From contig PWID01000124.1 in NCBI GenBank assembly GCA_003555145.1, forward strand, positions 1-35,091: DNA of 35,091 nt, given 5' to 3'. Made by a program: the position numbers and the translations under genes. How positions within the stretch are numbered: position 1 is the first letter of the stretch; each line of letters begins with the position of its first letter. Shown here piece by piece: positions 25,314 through 33,442 of this stretch. The notes beneath the pieces were generated by a model. It made no database searches. It was not told the origin of the DNA and saw only the letters and a list, made by a program, of their open reading frames with translations. Source of the stretch: Balneolia bacterium. Its GTDB lineage: Bacteria > Bacteroidota > Rhodothermia > Balneolales > Cyclonatronaceae.

Positions 25314-25440
25314 GAGGAGACGGAAGGATGGAGGAAAGCGCAGCGACAGCGAGCTAACAGCGAAGCGGAGCGTAGCCAAACTGGCGCAGGCTCTGCTGAC
25401 AAGCGGAGACCGCCCCAAACGGTGCGAAGCACCCAAACAG
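25314..25440. other. Structured-looking intergenic segment after aroA
   Basis: A 127-bp segment begins with a purine-rich stretch and has a run of GCG-rich pentamer-like steps (AGCGAAGCGGAGCGTAGCC). Two small hairpins follow, GCGG-AGA-CCGC (25403-25413) and GGTGC-GAA-GCACC (25421-25433), each followed by CCCAAAC. Base composition differs from the A/T-rich gaps elsewhere. It could be a dispersed intergenic repeat or a small RNA; no gene is supported. Confidence 0.35.
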
Positions 25441-25463
25441 TATTAATCTGCATCTGAGCAGCT

Positions 25464-25505
25464 CCTGTCACCTGATACCTGTCACCTGAATCCTGCTCCC
25501 TGACA
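25464..25505. repeat. CTG-heptad repeat array, six units
   Basis: Six contiguous 7-bp units are present: CCTGTCA, CCTGATA, CCTGTCA, CCTGAAT, CCTGCTC, CCTGACA. The first four bases (CCTG) are invariant and the last three vary. Like the array at 9092-9126, it ends in CCTGACA. It lies upstream of the hsp20 promoter. Confidence 0.8.
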
Positions 25506-25555
25506 GACTGTTCCCTCCGGTTGCCAATACGGCAGTTAGTTAATGGCATAATTTT

Positions 25556-25571
25556 TTGGCACTATGTTTGC
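25556..25571 (+). promoter_or_regulatory. Sigma-54-type -24/-12 promoter of hsp20
   Basis: TTGGCAC (25556-25562), five bases, then TTGC (25568-25571) match the RpoN consensus TTGGCAC-N5-TTGC exactly, with GG and GC 12 bases apart as required. It lies 30 bases before the hsp20 ATG. The same bases also contain TATGTTTG (25563-25570), which fits the Bacteroidota sigma-A -7 box TAnnTTTG, though no good -33 TTG lies at the usual distance. Either reading makes this the probable hsp20 promoter. Confidence 0.5.
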
Positions 25572-25600
25572 CTCTTTGAAGGAAAACAGGATTCAAAATT

Positions 25601-26029
25601 ATGTCACATTTCAACTTTAGCGAATTGGAACAGCGCCTTAACGAGCTTGGAGAGGATTTTTCCGGGTTTATGGAGCGCGTGGTTTCCAAAACCGAAAAAA
25701 GCGAAGGCTTTCGGCCGACACTGGATGTTATAAAAGGTGATGATACCATCATACTTGTAATGGATCTTCCGGGCATGGAAAAATCTGATGTGGTGATTTC
25801 TCACCGGAATCAGGTTTTAAGCATTTCGGGAACGCGCCGTACAAACTATACGGCTGAAACTGAATTTTTGAAACAAGAGCGGAGCACAGGTTCTTTTACA
25901 CGCTCATTCACGCTGCCTGTAAATGTCAATTCGACAGAAATAAAGGCATCGATGAAGCAAGGTGTACTTGAGGTAAGTGTGCCGTTAAAAGGTGATGCAC
26001 CCGAGTCTGAAACGATTATAATTGAATAG
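25601..26029 (+). CDS. Small heat shock protein, Hsp20/alpha-crystallin family
   Basis: This 142-residue protein holds an alpha-crystallin domain from about residue 38 to 130. The features are RPTLDVIKGDDTIILVMDLPGM, VVISHRNQVLSISGTR, SFTRSFTLPVNVN and the closing GVLEVSVPL (the conserved G-x-L strand). Hsp20 proteins hold unfolding proteins for refolding by DnaK, whose gene follows after 34 bases. The short N- and C-terminal arms suggest a small oligomer. AGGA (25588-25591) lies nine bases before the ATG. A sigma-54-type element precedes the gene. I found no CIRCE (HrcA) operator. Confidence 0.95.
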   Translation: MSHFNFSELEQRLNELGEDFSGFMERVVSKTEKSEGFRPTLDVIKGDDTIILVMDLPGMEKSDVVISHRNQVLSISGTRRTNYTAETEFLKQERSTGSFTRSFTLPVNVNSTEIKASMKQGVLEVSVPLKGDAPESETIIIE

Positions 26030-26063
26030 AATAAGAACAGTAAAATTAAACGTATAAAAGAAA

Positions 26064-27995
26064 ATGGGAAAAATAATAGGAATTGACCTTGGTACCACTA
26101 ACTCCTGCGTCTCGGTAATGGAAGGAAACGACCCGGTCGTTATCCCCAACGCTGAGGGCGGGCGCACGACTCCATCGGTTGTGGCCTTCACCAAAGACGG
26201 CGAACGTCTTGTGGGAGCACCTGCCAAGCGTCAGGCGATTACCAATCCAACGAAAACTGTTGCATCAATCAAGCGCTTCATGGGTCGTAAATTCGACGAG
26301 GTTGCCAATGAAATCTCCGATAACGCCTACGAGGTTGTTAAAGGTGATGACGGCACAGCCCGTGTAAACATTGATGACCGCAAGTATGCGCCGCAGGAAA
26401 TTTCTGCCATGGTTCTTCAGAAAATGAAGCAGACCGCTGAAGAATACCTCGGCGAGAAAGTAACTGAAGCCGTTATCACCGTACCGGCTTACTTCAACGA
26501 TTCCCAGCGTAAGGCCACACAGGAAGCCGGCGCTATTGCAGGTCTTGAAGTGAAGCGTATCATTAACGAGCCAACCGCTGCGGCTCTGGCCTACGGTCTT
26601 GATAAAAAAGACAAGAACCAGACTATTGCCGTGTATGACCTTGGTGGTGGTACATTCGATATCTCTATCCTGGAGCTTGGTGATGGCGTATTTGAAGTAA
26701 AATCCACAAATGGTGATACTCACCTCGGTGGTGATGACTTCGACTCCCGTCTGATTAAATTCCTCGTTTCGGAATTCAAAAACTCCGACGGAATCGACCT
26801 CACTAAAGATGCCATGGCTATGCAGCGCCTCAAAGACGCCGCTGAAAAAGCCAAAATTGAGCTTTCAAGCTCTGCCAAAACCAACGTGAATCTTCCGTTC
26901 ATTACGGCTGATCAGGCTGGACCTAAGCACCTTAACGTAGACATCTCCCGCTCCAAGTTTGAGCAATTGGTTGATGACCTCGTGAAGCGCACGCTTGAGC
27001 CTTGCCAGAAAGCTATTAAGGATGCCAAAGTTTCCAAGACCGAAATCGATCAGATCATTCTGGTAGGTGGATCAACACGTATTCCTAAAATTCAGGAAGC
27101 CGTTAAGGAATTCTTCGGAAAAGAGCCAAGCAAAGGCGTAAACCCGGATGAAGTAGTTGCCGTAGGTGCTGCTATTCAGGGTGGTGTTCTTGCCGGTGAT
27201 GTGAAAGACGTAATTCTGCTCGACGTAACCCCGCTCTCTCTGGGTATCGAAACCCTTGGCGGCGTAATGACCAAGTTGATTGACGCCAACACAACCATCC
27301 CGACCAGCAAGAAAGAGTCTTTCTCTACTGCTGCCGACAACCAGACTTCTGTGGAAATCCACATTCTGCAGGGTGAACGCACCAGAGCAGCGGACAACCG
27401 CACGCTAGGTAAGTTCCACCTCGACGGAATTCCGCCGGCACCACGCGGCATGCCACAAGTCGAAGTTTCCTTCGATATTGATGCAAACGGTGTGCTTAAC
27501 GTGAGCGCCAAAGACAAGGCGACTGGTAAAGAGCAGAACATCCGCATCGAATCCAGCTCAGGACTTTCTGAGGAGGAAATCGAAAATATGCGTAAGGCTG
27601 CCGAAGAGCATGCCGACGAAGATAAGCAGGTACGTGAGCGTATAGACAAGCTGAACCAGGCTGATTCCATGGTGTTCTCCAGCGAGAAGAATCTGGGTGA
27701 GTATGGCGATAAGCTTTCTGACGACACCAAGTCTAAAATTCAGGCTGCACTCGATGAGCTCAAAGAAGCCCACAAGGCTGAAAACGTTGATGCTATTGAC
27801 GGCTTAATCGAAAACCTGAACAAAACCTGGGCAGACGCCACGCAGGAAATGCAGGCAGCCGGTGCACAGCCGGGTGCTGAAGGCGCTGAAGGCGGAGCGC
27901 AGGCAGAAGGTTCAGCCGAAGCCGGCGGATCAGACGACGACGCAGTCGATGCCGACTACGAAGTTGTAGACGAAGATGAGAAGAAAAAAGACTGA
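26064..27995 (+). CDS. dnaK: Molecular chaperone DnaK (Hsp70)
   Basis: This 643-residue Hsp70 has the full ATPase domain: [16 protein letters not shown] (phosphate 1), [26 protein letters not shown] (phosphate 2) and [13 protein letters not shown] (adenosine). The substrate domain ([24 protein letters not shown]) is followed by the helical lid and a Gly/Ala-rich linker, with an acidic tail ending [13 protein letters not shown] that recruits cofactors. It refolds proteins with DnaJ and GrpE, which are not in the window. It follows hsp20 by 34 bases and may be read from the same promoter. A strong terminator is found 37 bases after the stop. Confidence 0.98.
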   Translation: MGKIIGIDLGTTNSCVSVMEGNDPVVIPNAEGGRTTPSVVAFTKDGERLVGAPAKRQAITNPTKTVASIKRFMGRKFDEVANEISDNAYEVVKGDDGTARVNIDDRKYAPQEISAMVLQKMKQTAEEYLGEKVTEAVITVPAYFNDSQRKATQEAGAIAGLEVKRIINEPTAAALAYGLDKKDKNQTIAVYDLGGGTFDISILELGDGVFEVKSTNGDTHLGGDDFDSRLIKFLVSEFKNSDGIDLTKDAMAMQRLKDAAEKAKIELSSSAKTNVNLPFITADQAGPKHLNVDISRSKFEQLVDDLVKRTLEPCQKAIKDAKVSKTEIDQIILVGGSTRIPKIQEAVKEFFGKEPSKGVNPDEVVAVGAAIQGGVLAGDVKDVILLDVTPLSLGIETLGGVMTKLIDANTTIPTSKKESFSTAADNQTSVEIHILQGERTRAADNRTLGKFHLDGIPPAPRGMPQVEVSFDIDANGVLNVSAKDKATGKEQNIRIESSSGLSEEEIENMRKAAEEHADEDKQVRERIDKLNQADSMVFSSEKNLGEYGDKLSDDTKSKIQAALDELKEAHKAENVDAIDGLIENLNKTWADATQEMQAAGAQPGAEGAEGGAQAEGSAEAGGSDDDAVDADYEVVDEDEKKKD

Positions 27996-28031
27996 TAGCT
28001 CGGTTTTAAAATCATCTTACTGATGAATATG

Positions 28032-28069
28032 AAGCCCGTTCCGGCATTTGTCCGGGGCGGGCTTTTTTT
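28032..28069 (+). terminator. Intrinsic terminator of dnaK
   Basis: AAGCCCGTTCCGG (28032-28044) pairs with CCGGGGCGGGCTT (28052-28064), with two G-U pairs, around a 7-base loop and runs into seven T residues. It lies just after dnaK. Confidence 0.92.
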
Positions 28070-28107
28070 ATGATCCAGGACAACAGTCTATTCATAAAGC
28101 TAAAACA

Positions 28108-28144
28108 AAAAAGCTCCTTCGACCGAAGACCGAAGGAGCTTTTT
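28108..28144. terminator. Bidirectional terminator hairpin
   Basis: AAAAAGCTCCTTCG (28108-28121) and CGAAGGAGCTTTTT (28131-28144) form a perfect 14-bp stem with a 9-base loop. A tracts and T tracts flank both sides, so it can end transcription from both strands. It separates dnaK from the convergent lipoprotein gene. Confidence 0.92.
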
Positions 28145-28171
28145 GTTGAGAAGAATCGAAACTAGTTTAAC

Positions 28172-28849
28172 TTACTCTTCTTCGTGGGGCCATTCGGCCA
28201 GTGCAGAGAATCCATCTCCATCCCGGAAGGATTGTCCTGTACCGTTGGGGATGCGTTCGTCCACATCGCTATTTTCAATCATCACGCCGGCATAATGTGG
28301 TTCTTCAATACCGTCGGCTGTGAGAATACCGGAGTAGAGACTAATCATGGTTACTGTTCCTTCTTCAAACTCCTGCACCTGCTCTACAAAAATGGTAAAG
28401 GCATTACCATCGCCTGAAATAAAGCTGCTGGTTGGTAATATCGTAGGTTCGTGGGCTAGCGTCATTTCCAGCGTTAACTCATTATCGTCCATATTCTGAT
28501 CACTGAAACGGATGTACATATCATACCAGGTACATCCACCACCTGCACATGGATCGTCGGGTACCAGCGTTTCTATTAGCTTCATGGGTGCCATAATTAT
28601 AGTTGGAGCGAGAGCATTCTTTTGACCGCCTGATAAGGTGCTTACTACATCTGGCGGGGTAAGTCCACGGTGAATCGGAATATCTAATTCATCTTCAAAA
28701 AGGCTCATGAGTTCATCATCTACCAGGTCTCTGATGTTTTCACTCAGGTCGTCTTGTATTTCATCAGCATCGCTGCCGGAAACATCGCAAGAAATTAACG
28801 TAAATGTTAAACCAAGAATAAGGAAATAGATGTACAGCTGAATTGGCAT
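28172..28849 (-). CDS. Small lipoprotein of unknown function
   Basis: I set the start at the ATG at 28849 (MPIQLYIY), giving about 225 residues; the ORF track adds 20 residues. The start is followed by a hydrophobic stretch and the lipobox LISC, so the mature protein begins at a lipidated Cys. The next residues are acidic (DVSGSDADEIQDD), typical of an exposed lipoprotein linker. The remainder looks strand-rich and acidic, with VSTLSGGQKNALAPTIIM, CAGGGCTW (two close Cys) and a C-terminal EWPHEEE. I recognise no family. Another in-frame ATG at 28864 is possible. It is followed by the bidirectional terminator at 28108-28144. Confidence 0.65.
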   Translation of the reverse strand: MPIQLYIYFLILGLTFTLISCDVSGSDADEIQDDLSENIRDLVDDELMSLFEDELDIPIHRGLTPPDVVSTLSGGQKNALAPTIIMAPMKLIETLVPDDPCAGGGCTWYDMYIRFSDQNMDDNELTLEMTLAHEPTILPTSSFISGDGNAFTIFVEQVQEFEEGTVTMISLYSGILTADGIEEPHYAGVMIENSDVDERIPNGTGQSFRDGDGFSALAEWPHEEE

Positions 28850-29103
28850 TCTGGTAGAAATCATAAATGTAATCGTGGTATTATATTGATAATAAGTCGT
28901 TTGTATCATATTTCGGACAAGTTTTGCCTGAAAGCTGTTATAGAGTGCGAATAAATACCATAGACTCGTTCATTTTTTTATTTAATTCTGAGCGGTTTAT
29001 TTATGGGTAGTGTTATAAAGCAAATATTCCCTGAAATGCATCCTTTTGAGTGAACAATGAACACCGGCCTGAATAGTATAAGGTGTCCTTAAGTGTTAGG
29101 AAT
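28850..29103. other. Intergenic region between two minus-strand genes
   Basis: About 250 bases without a convincing gene. It should contain the promoter of the lipoprotein gene at 28849 and is A/T-rich with no clear -33/-7 boxes. The terminator of the upstream minus-strand gene is at its right edge. Confidence 0.5.
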
Positions 29104-29136
29104 AAAAAAGCCCCTCCGATCAAAGAACGAAGGGGC
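29104..29136 (-). terminator. Intrinsic terminator of the T9SS cargo gene
   Basis: Read on the minus strand, GCCCCTTCG and CGGAGGGGC form a 9-bp stem (one G-U pair) with a 9-base loop, ending in six T residues (29109-29104). It lies 33 bases after the stop codon of the 855-residue gene. Confidence 0.88.
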
Positions 29137-29168
29137 AAGCTTAATGAGAGCGGTATTATCAAATATCT

Positions 29169-31700
29169 CTACTTTATCAACAGCATTTTCCGGGTCTCAG
29201 AAACACCATTAGCCGTAATTTGGTAAAGGTATATGCCGCTGGATAATCGTGTTGCATCGAACACAGAGAAGTGGGTACCCTGTGCCTGATTCTCATTTAC
29301 CAGCGTAGCAATTCGCTGCCCGGCAATATTGTACACATCGAGCCGTACCTGTGCGTTTTCGGGCAGCGTGTACTGTATAGTTGTAGTCGGATTGAATGGA
29401 TTTGGATAGTTCTGATACAACTTAACTGTATTGGGAAGATCTATTGGATCTGGTCCGATGCTTACAGGAGGCGTGTAGTCAAGGTCAAGACTCCATACGG
29501 TTAAACCTGCTGCCGGCTGATTTCCGGCACGGGTAAAGCGACCGCTTAGCCAGAGATCGGTTTCCCAAACCAGAAAATCATCAACCCTTCCGTTTACTCC
29601 AAAACCAAGGGGCAACCAGCTTGTTCCGTTATCTGCCAGCCGGGCGATGTTGTTTAGCTGGGTGCCCATGTAGCTGTCGAACAGTCCGCCTATGTACAAT
29701 GTGCCTTCCAGCATGGCCAGCGCTCGCACGCCAAACCCTGAGCCTGAGTCGAGCGTATTACCTGCTCGTTCCCAATCTCCTTGTCCAGACAAATTAAGTT
29801 TGGCAACATAGCGCGCGGAAGACTCAACCAGGTTCGTAAAATTACCGCCGATATAGAGGTAGTTGTCGTGAACCATCAGTGTATATACATCGTTGTTGGG
29901 CTGGACGGTAGCTACCGGCTCCCACACTTCTTCAGTGAGATGATACCGTGCTACACGTCCAGTGTTAATTCCGCCAGCCTGAGAAAATGCTCCGGCGGCA
30001 TAGAGGTAGTCATCATGGATAGCTATATCATAGATTATTCCGTTCGTTCCGTCACCAAGAGGGTGGAAGCTGCCGGTTGGTATGTGGTAGCGCATAATTC
30101 TGTTTCCGGAAACTCCACCTGCCGAAGCGAAACCGCCGGCAAAAATGAGGTTGTCCTCGTGCACAGCAAATGCATAAATGGTGCCGCCCATCGTCTGCCC
30201 CTCGGGAATTAAAGCTTCCCATTCGTTAGTGCTGAGGTTGTATTTTGCTATTCGATTCAGATTTGTCGCAGTTGATGTTCCGAAGTTTCCGCCTACATAA
30301 ATATATCCATCGTGCTTTTTTAAGGAATGTACTTCTCCGTTGAAGGTGACTGCAGATGGGAACGGGGTCACCTGAGTCCAGTTTCGGCTTCCGGGGTTAA
30401 ACGAAGCCACACGGTCGGCGCGCAGATTTCCGGAGTTTATGAAAAAGCCACCGAGGATAATATTGTCACCTGCCCGGTACAAAGCATTGACACGTCCTTC
30501 ATGCGTTATTCCATTTCCGAGACTCCTCATTTTATCTTCCGCGGGAATGTAGGTAAATATTCGTCCGCTGTTAATGCCGCGAATCCTTGGCATGGAGCCG
30601 TAAGCAAGGATTTCATCACGAAAATGGTCTAACCCGAAGTATGTGCCGGATACGGCTAAGTCGGGGCTTTCAATTGGCTCCCACTGGCTGGATGGAAGAT
30701 GGAGTTTAGAAAAACCGCGGATGTTATCGTCGCCTATAGTGCTGTCCCAGTTATGTCCGCCCACATACAGATAATCTCCCGCCCGCAGCAAAGATCGCAG
30801 GAAGCTCTGTTGTTCAATTTCGTCGCCGACTGATGAAAACGTTTGCTCACTTCTGCTGTATTGAACCAGACTGCGAACCTGTGAGCCATCCGGCGCGGTG
30901 CTGAACGATCCTGCCAGCCAGATATAGTCTTCATCAAATTCAATATCATAGAAAGTGCCAGTAGCCTGATTCCCTATGGTGCTCCAGTCTCCGGTTTCCA
31001 TATTATAAATGGCTATTGAAGGAGAGTCAAGCCCGCTTATTGACGGGAAGTTGCCGAGCACGTACAGATGGTTACCTTCAGAGGCCAGTCGTTGAATACG
31101 GTCGCCTGCTACAGGAACTCCACCACCCATGTTGTCCCATTCGTTGTTTGTAAAGCTGTAGCGAGCTATGCTATTGGCGTCGATTCCGTCAACAGAGGAG
31201 AAGTCTCCGGCGATAAACATATAATCGCCCGATATATGAATATGTCTCACCTGATTATTAATTTCATGATTGAAGGGCTCCCATTCTTTAGTATCAATAT
31301 TCCATATCACCATGTAATCCGCAGATTCACCGGCAACCTGGGAAAAATCACCACCCAGATAAAGACGGTTTTCAAACCGGTCGATTGTTCGGGCAAAGCC
31401 TTGCCCCGGTCCGTCGGGTGTGGGATCCCATTGATCGGTTTTTCCGTCATAAATGGCAAAGCTGAATGCTTCAAGTCCACCTGCCAGATTAAGACGGCCC
31501 ACGGCATAAATAGTTTCTCCGTCAATTACGACATCCTGAACGGTTCTGGTTGGGTTTGGACCCTCAATTCCCGGTGATGAATTTGGCCAATTCCAGTTAT
31601 CGTTGGTAAGATCATCCTGCTGGGCAAACAAGGATGAAGCAGGAAGCAAAAAGATCAGAATTAGACCGGTTAAACGGATGGATTTTAATAGCGTTTTCAT
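29169..31700 (-). CDS. Secreted beta-propeller-repeat protein with type 9 secretion sorting domain
   Basis: I place the start at the ATG at 31700 (MKTLLKSIRLTG), which gives a clean Sec signal peptide: a basic start, LILIFLLPASS and LFAQ. The ORF track adds 12 residues. The body consists of repeats of about 50 residues built on a Gly-Gly-Phe/Asn-Phe turn and an ARY/RIARY strand (for example YLYVGGNF and IFAGGFASAGG). They resemble the propeller-like Rax2/delta-60 style repeats. The last 85 residues (VKLYQNYPNPFNPTT to RKMLLIK) are a Por/T9SS type A sorting domain, so the protein should leave the cell or stay on its surface. No enzyme motif is seen. A terminator follows. Confidence 0.85.
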   Translation of the reverse strand: MKTLLKSIRLTGLILIFLLPASSLFAQQDDLTNDNWNWPNSSPGIEGPNPTRTVQDVVIDGETIYAVGRLNLAGGLEAFSFAIYDGKTDQWDPTPDGPGQGFARTIDRFENRLYLGGDFSQVAGESADYMVIWNIDTKEWEPFNHEINNQVRHIHISGDYMFIAGDFSSVDGIDANSIARYSFTNNEWDNMGGGVPVAGDRIQRLASEGNHLYVLGNFPSISGLDSPSIAIYNMETGDWSTIGNQATGTFYDIEFDEDYIWLAGSFSTAPDGSQVRSLVQYSRSEQTFSSVGDEIEQQSFLRSLLRAGDYLYVGGHNWDSTIGDDNIRGFSKLHLPSSQWEPIESPDLAVSGTYFGLDHFRDEILAYGSMPRIRGINSGRIFTYIPAEDKMRSLGNGITHEGRVNALYRAGDNIILGGFFINSGNLRADRVASFNPGSRNWTQVTPFPSAVTFNGEVHSLKKHDGYIYVGGNFGTSTATNLNRIAKYNLSTNEWEALIPEGQTMGGTIYAFAVHEDNLIFAGGFASAGGVSGNRIMRYHIPTGSFHPLGDGTNGIIYDIAIHDDYLYAAGAFSQAGGINTGRVARYHLTEEVWEPVATVQPNNDVYTLMVHDNYLYIGGNFTNLVESSARYVAKLNLSGQGDWERAGNTLDSGSGFGVRALAMLEGTLYIGGLFDSYMGTQLNNIARLADNGTSWLPLGFGVNGRVDDFLVWETDLWLSGRFTRAGNQPAAGLTVWSLDLDYTPPVSIGPDPIDLPNTVKLYQNYPNPFNPTTTIQYTLPENAQVRLDVYNIAGQRIATLVNENQAQGTHFSVFDATRLSSGIYLYQITANGVSETRKMLLIK

Positions 31701-31738
31701 AGGTATAAGATTTGATTCCGTGTTGGCAAGGTGCAAAA

Positions 31739-31758
31739 GAAATGCTCGTAAGCATTTC
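31739..31758. promoter_or_regulatory. 8-bp inverted repeat upstream of the T9SS cargo gene
   Basis: GAAATGCT and AGCATTTC form a perfect 8-bp stem with loop CGTA, 38 bases before the minus-strand start at 31700. It may be an operator or a 5'-leader hairpin. Confidence 0.35.
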
Positions 31759-32008
31759 CTGATAAATAATGCGGAAAAAGTCCCGGATTTTCCCGCCGGG
31801 TTGGTGCATTTTATGGAGCAGGATATTGAATTTTAGCTAAATAGAACTAAGTAGATATATTTCAATCCCTGAAGCAGTTAATCGAAATTCTGCAAGAGGT
31901 AATAAAATTCTGGGTAGTAGCCGGAAGTAATAGAAGACTTAGAGTCTGTTGAATTCCTGTTCTTGTCTGTTCACAAAATCTAATAAACTTATTAGAAATT
32001 GCTCCGGC

Positions 32009-32042
32009 TTGAAATTATCTTCATAAACTTTCCTTACCTTTA
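32009..32042 (+). promoter_or_regulatory. Candidate Bacteroidota-type promoter of ackA
   Basis: TTG at 32009-32011 and TACCTTTA at 32035-32042 are 23 bases apart, close to the TTG-N17-23-TAnnTTTG pattern of Bacteroidota sigma-A promoters; the last base of the -7 box differs. It lies about 45 bases before the ackA start. Confidence 0.35.
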
Positions 32043-32086
32043 GACCTAGCTATGAAATTGACAAACCCCCAAAGAATACGAGAAGA

Positions 32087-33310
32087 ATGCTTGTACTTGT
32101 AATAAACTGCGGAAGTTCATCCGTTAAATATGATTTAATCAACACCGAAGATCAGACCGGGCTTTGCCGCGGACTGGTGGAGCGCATCGGTGCCGTTACG
32201 GCCATTGTGAAGCATGAGCCAACGGGGCAGAAAAAGGTAAAGGAAACTAAAACGATTCAGAATCATACCGAGGCGCTAAAGGAAATTCTGGGTTTTCTTC
32301 TGAGTCCTGATTCGCAGATTGTTAAGTCAGCATCCGACATTAAAGCAGTGGGTCATCGGGTGGTGCACGGTAGCGATATGTTTAAGGATTCCGTTCTGAT
32401 CGACGATGATGTGAAGGAAGCCATCGAGCAGGCCATCGATCTGGCGCCGCTTCACAACCCGCCCAATCTGAAGGGTATTGAGGCCGCCATGGAAGCTCTG
32501 CCCGACGTGCCGCATGTGGCCGTTTTTGACACCGCTTTTCATCACTCTTTGCCGGCCAAGGCGTATTTATACGGCATTCCAAACCGTCTGTACCGCCGCT
32601 ATAAAATCCGTAAGTACGGATTCCACGGCACATCACACTATTATGTGAGCCGGCAGTATTACAAGCTGATTCTGAAAGACTCAAAAGACACCAAAGTAAT
32701 CAGCTGCCATTTAGGTAACGGAGCGTCGATTGCCGCTATTGAGGGCGGTCAGTCGGTGGATACGACCATGGGCTTCACTCCGCTTTCCGGACTGGTGATG
32801 GGTACCCGAAGCGGTGATCTGGATCCGTCCATTTTGTTTTATCTGGTGGAGAAAGAAGAGTTACCGCTCAGTGATCTTCACGCATTGTTGAACAGACACA
32901 GCGGACTGATTGGCCTCAGCGGATACGCGGCCGACATGCGTGACCTCATTGCGGAAGCCGAAAAAGGAGATCGTCGTTGTCAGCAGGCAATTGATGTCTT
33001 CACCTACAAAATAAAGCAGTACATCGGCTCCTACATGGCTACGATGAACGGCTGTGACGCCATTCTGTTCACCGCCGGTATTGGTGAGAACTCGGCCCTG
33101 ATCAGAAAGAAGGCTGTCGAGAATATGGAATACCTTGGCATCAAGCTGGATGATGACCGCAACAATGATGTACAACCCGGCGAAATGACTCGTATAAGCG
33201 CCGATGACTCCAAGGTTGATGTCTATGTGGTGCCAACCAATGAAGAGCTTGTAATCGCCATAGACGCGGCCAAAATCGCGCAGGCATCGGCTCAGTCGCC
33301 CTGGATATAA
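32087..33310 (+). CDS. ackA: Acetate kinase
   Basis: AckA interconverts acetyl phosphate plus ADP with acetate plus ATP, usually with phosphotransacetylase, which is not in the window. The 407-residue protein has INCGSSSVKYDL (6-17), GHRVVHGSDMF, FDTAFHHSLP, YGFHGTSHYYVS, SCHLGNGASIAAIEGG, DTTMGFTPLSGLVMGTRSGD and FTAGIGENSALIRKK. All are classic acetate/butyrate kinase signatures covering nucleotide binding and the catalytic Arg/His/Asp. ATG at 32087 follows GAGAAG about three to eight bases upstream. A terminator lies about 95 bases after the stop. It is divergent from the T9SS cargo gene. Confidence 0.97.
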   Translation: MLVLVINCGSSSVKYDLINTEDQTGLCRGLVERIGAVTAIVKHEPTGQKKVKETKTIQNHTEALKEILGFLLSPDSQIVKSASDIKAVGHRVVHGSDMFKDSVLIDDDVKEAIEQAIDLAPLHNPPNLKGIEAAMEALPDVPHVAVFDTAFHHSLPAKAYLYGIPNRLYRRYKIRKYGFHGTSHYYVSRQYYKLILKDSKDTKVISCHLGNGASIAAIEGGQSVDTTMGFTPLSGLVMGTRSGDLDPSILFYLVEKEELPLSDLHALLNRHSGLIGLSGYAADMRDLIAEAEKGDRRCQQAIDVFTYKIKQYIGSYMATMNGCDAILFTAGIGENSALIRKKAVENMEYLGIKLDDDRNNDVQPGEMTRISADDSKVDVYVVPTNEELVIAIDAAKIAQASAQSPWI

Positions 33311-33347
33311 GGTTGAGACTGAGGTTAAGGTTTAAGGACGCGGATTG

Positions 33348-33368
33348 GCGCTGATTTTAGCGCTGATT
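33348..33368. repeat. Short direct repeat downstream of ackA
   Basis: GCGCTGATT occurs at 33348-33356 and 33360-33368, with a similar GCGGATTG before and AACGCAGAT after. The pattern looks like the GGATT/GATTAACGC-type dispersed intergenic repeats I recall from many environmental genomes; that link is a recollection, not a search. Confidence 0.45.
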
Positions 33369-33403
33369 AACGCAGATGTTTAGTATGATGGAAAACTTTG
33401 GCG

Positions 33404-33442
33404 AGCCCCGGATTGGTTAATGACTGGTTTGGGGCTTTTTTT
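33404..33442 (+). terminator. Probable intrinsic terminator of ackA
   Basis: AGCCCC (33404-33409) pairs with GGGGCT (33431-33436), followed by seven T residues. The loop is long (21 bases) and the stem short, so it is weaker than the others. The T tract overlaps the stop codon of the convergent lipoprotein gene. Confidence 0.6.

Larger units (their letters stand above)
31701..32086. other. Divergent intergenic region, T9SS cargo gene / ackA
   Basis: This 386-bp A/T-rich gap has no convincing gene (the track ORFs here are shadows). It carries an 8-bp hairpin near the minus-strand gene (31739-31758) and a likely ackA promoter near 32009-32042. Confidence 0.6.

Noticed and set aside
25184-25549. 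121-residue minus-strand ORF between aroA and hsp20
   Set aside because: It covers the aroA 3' end, the G/C-rich segment and the heptad repeats; the peptide is low complexity and has no likely start signal.
25506-26063. CIRCE (HrcA) operator near hsp20/dnaK
   Set aside because: The inverted repeat TTAGCACTC-N9-GAGTGCTAA is not present in either gap.
27176-27730. 184-residue minus-strand ORF within dnaK
   Set aside because: Antisense shadow of dnaK, Ser-rich and with no family signature.
31068-31577. 169-residue plus-strand ORF inside the T9SS cargo gene
   Set aside because: Antisense shadow of the repeat region; no coherent domain and no upstream signal.
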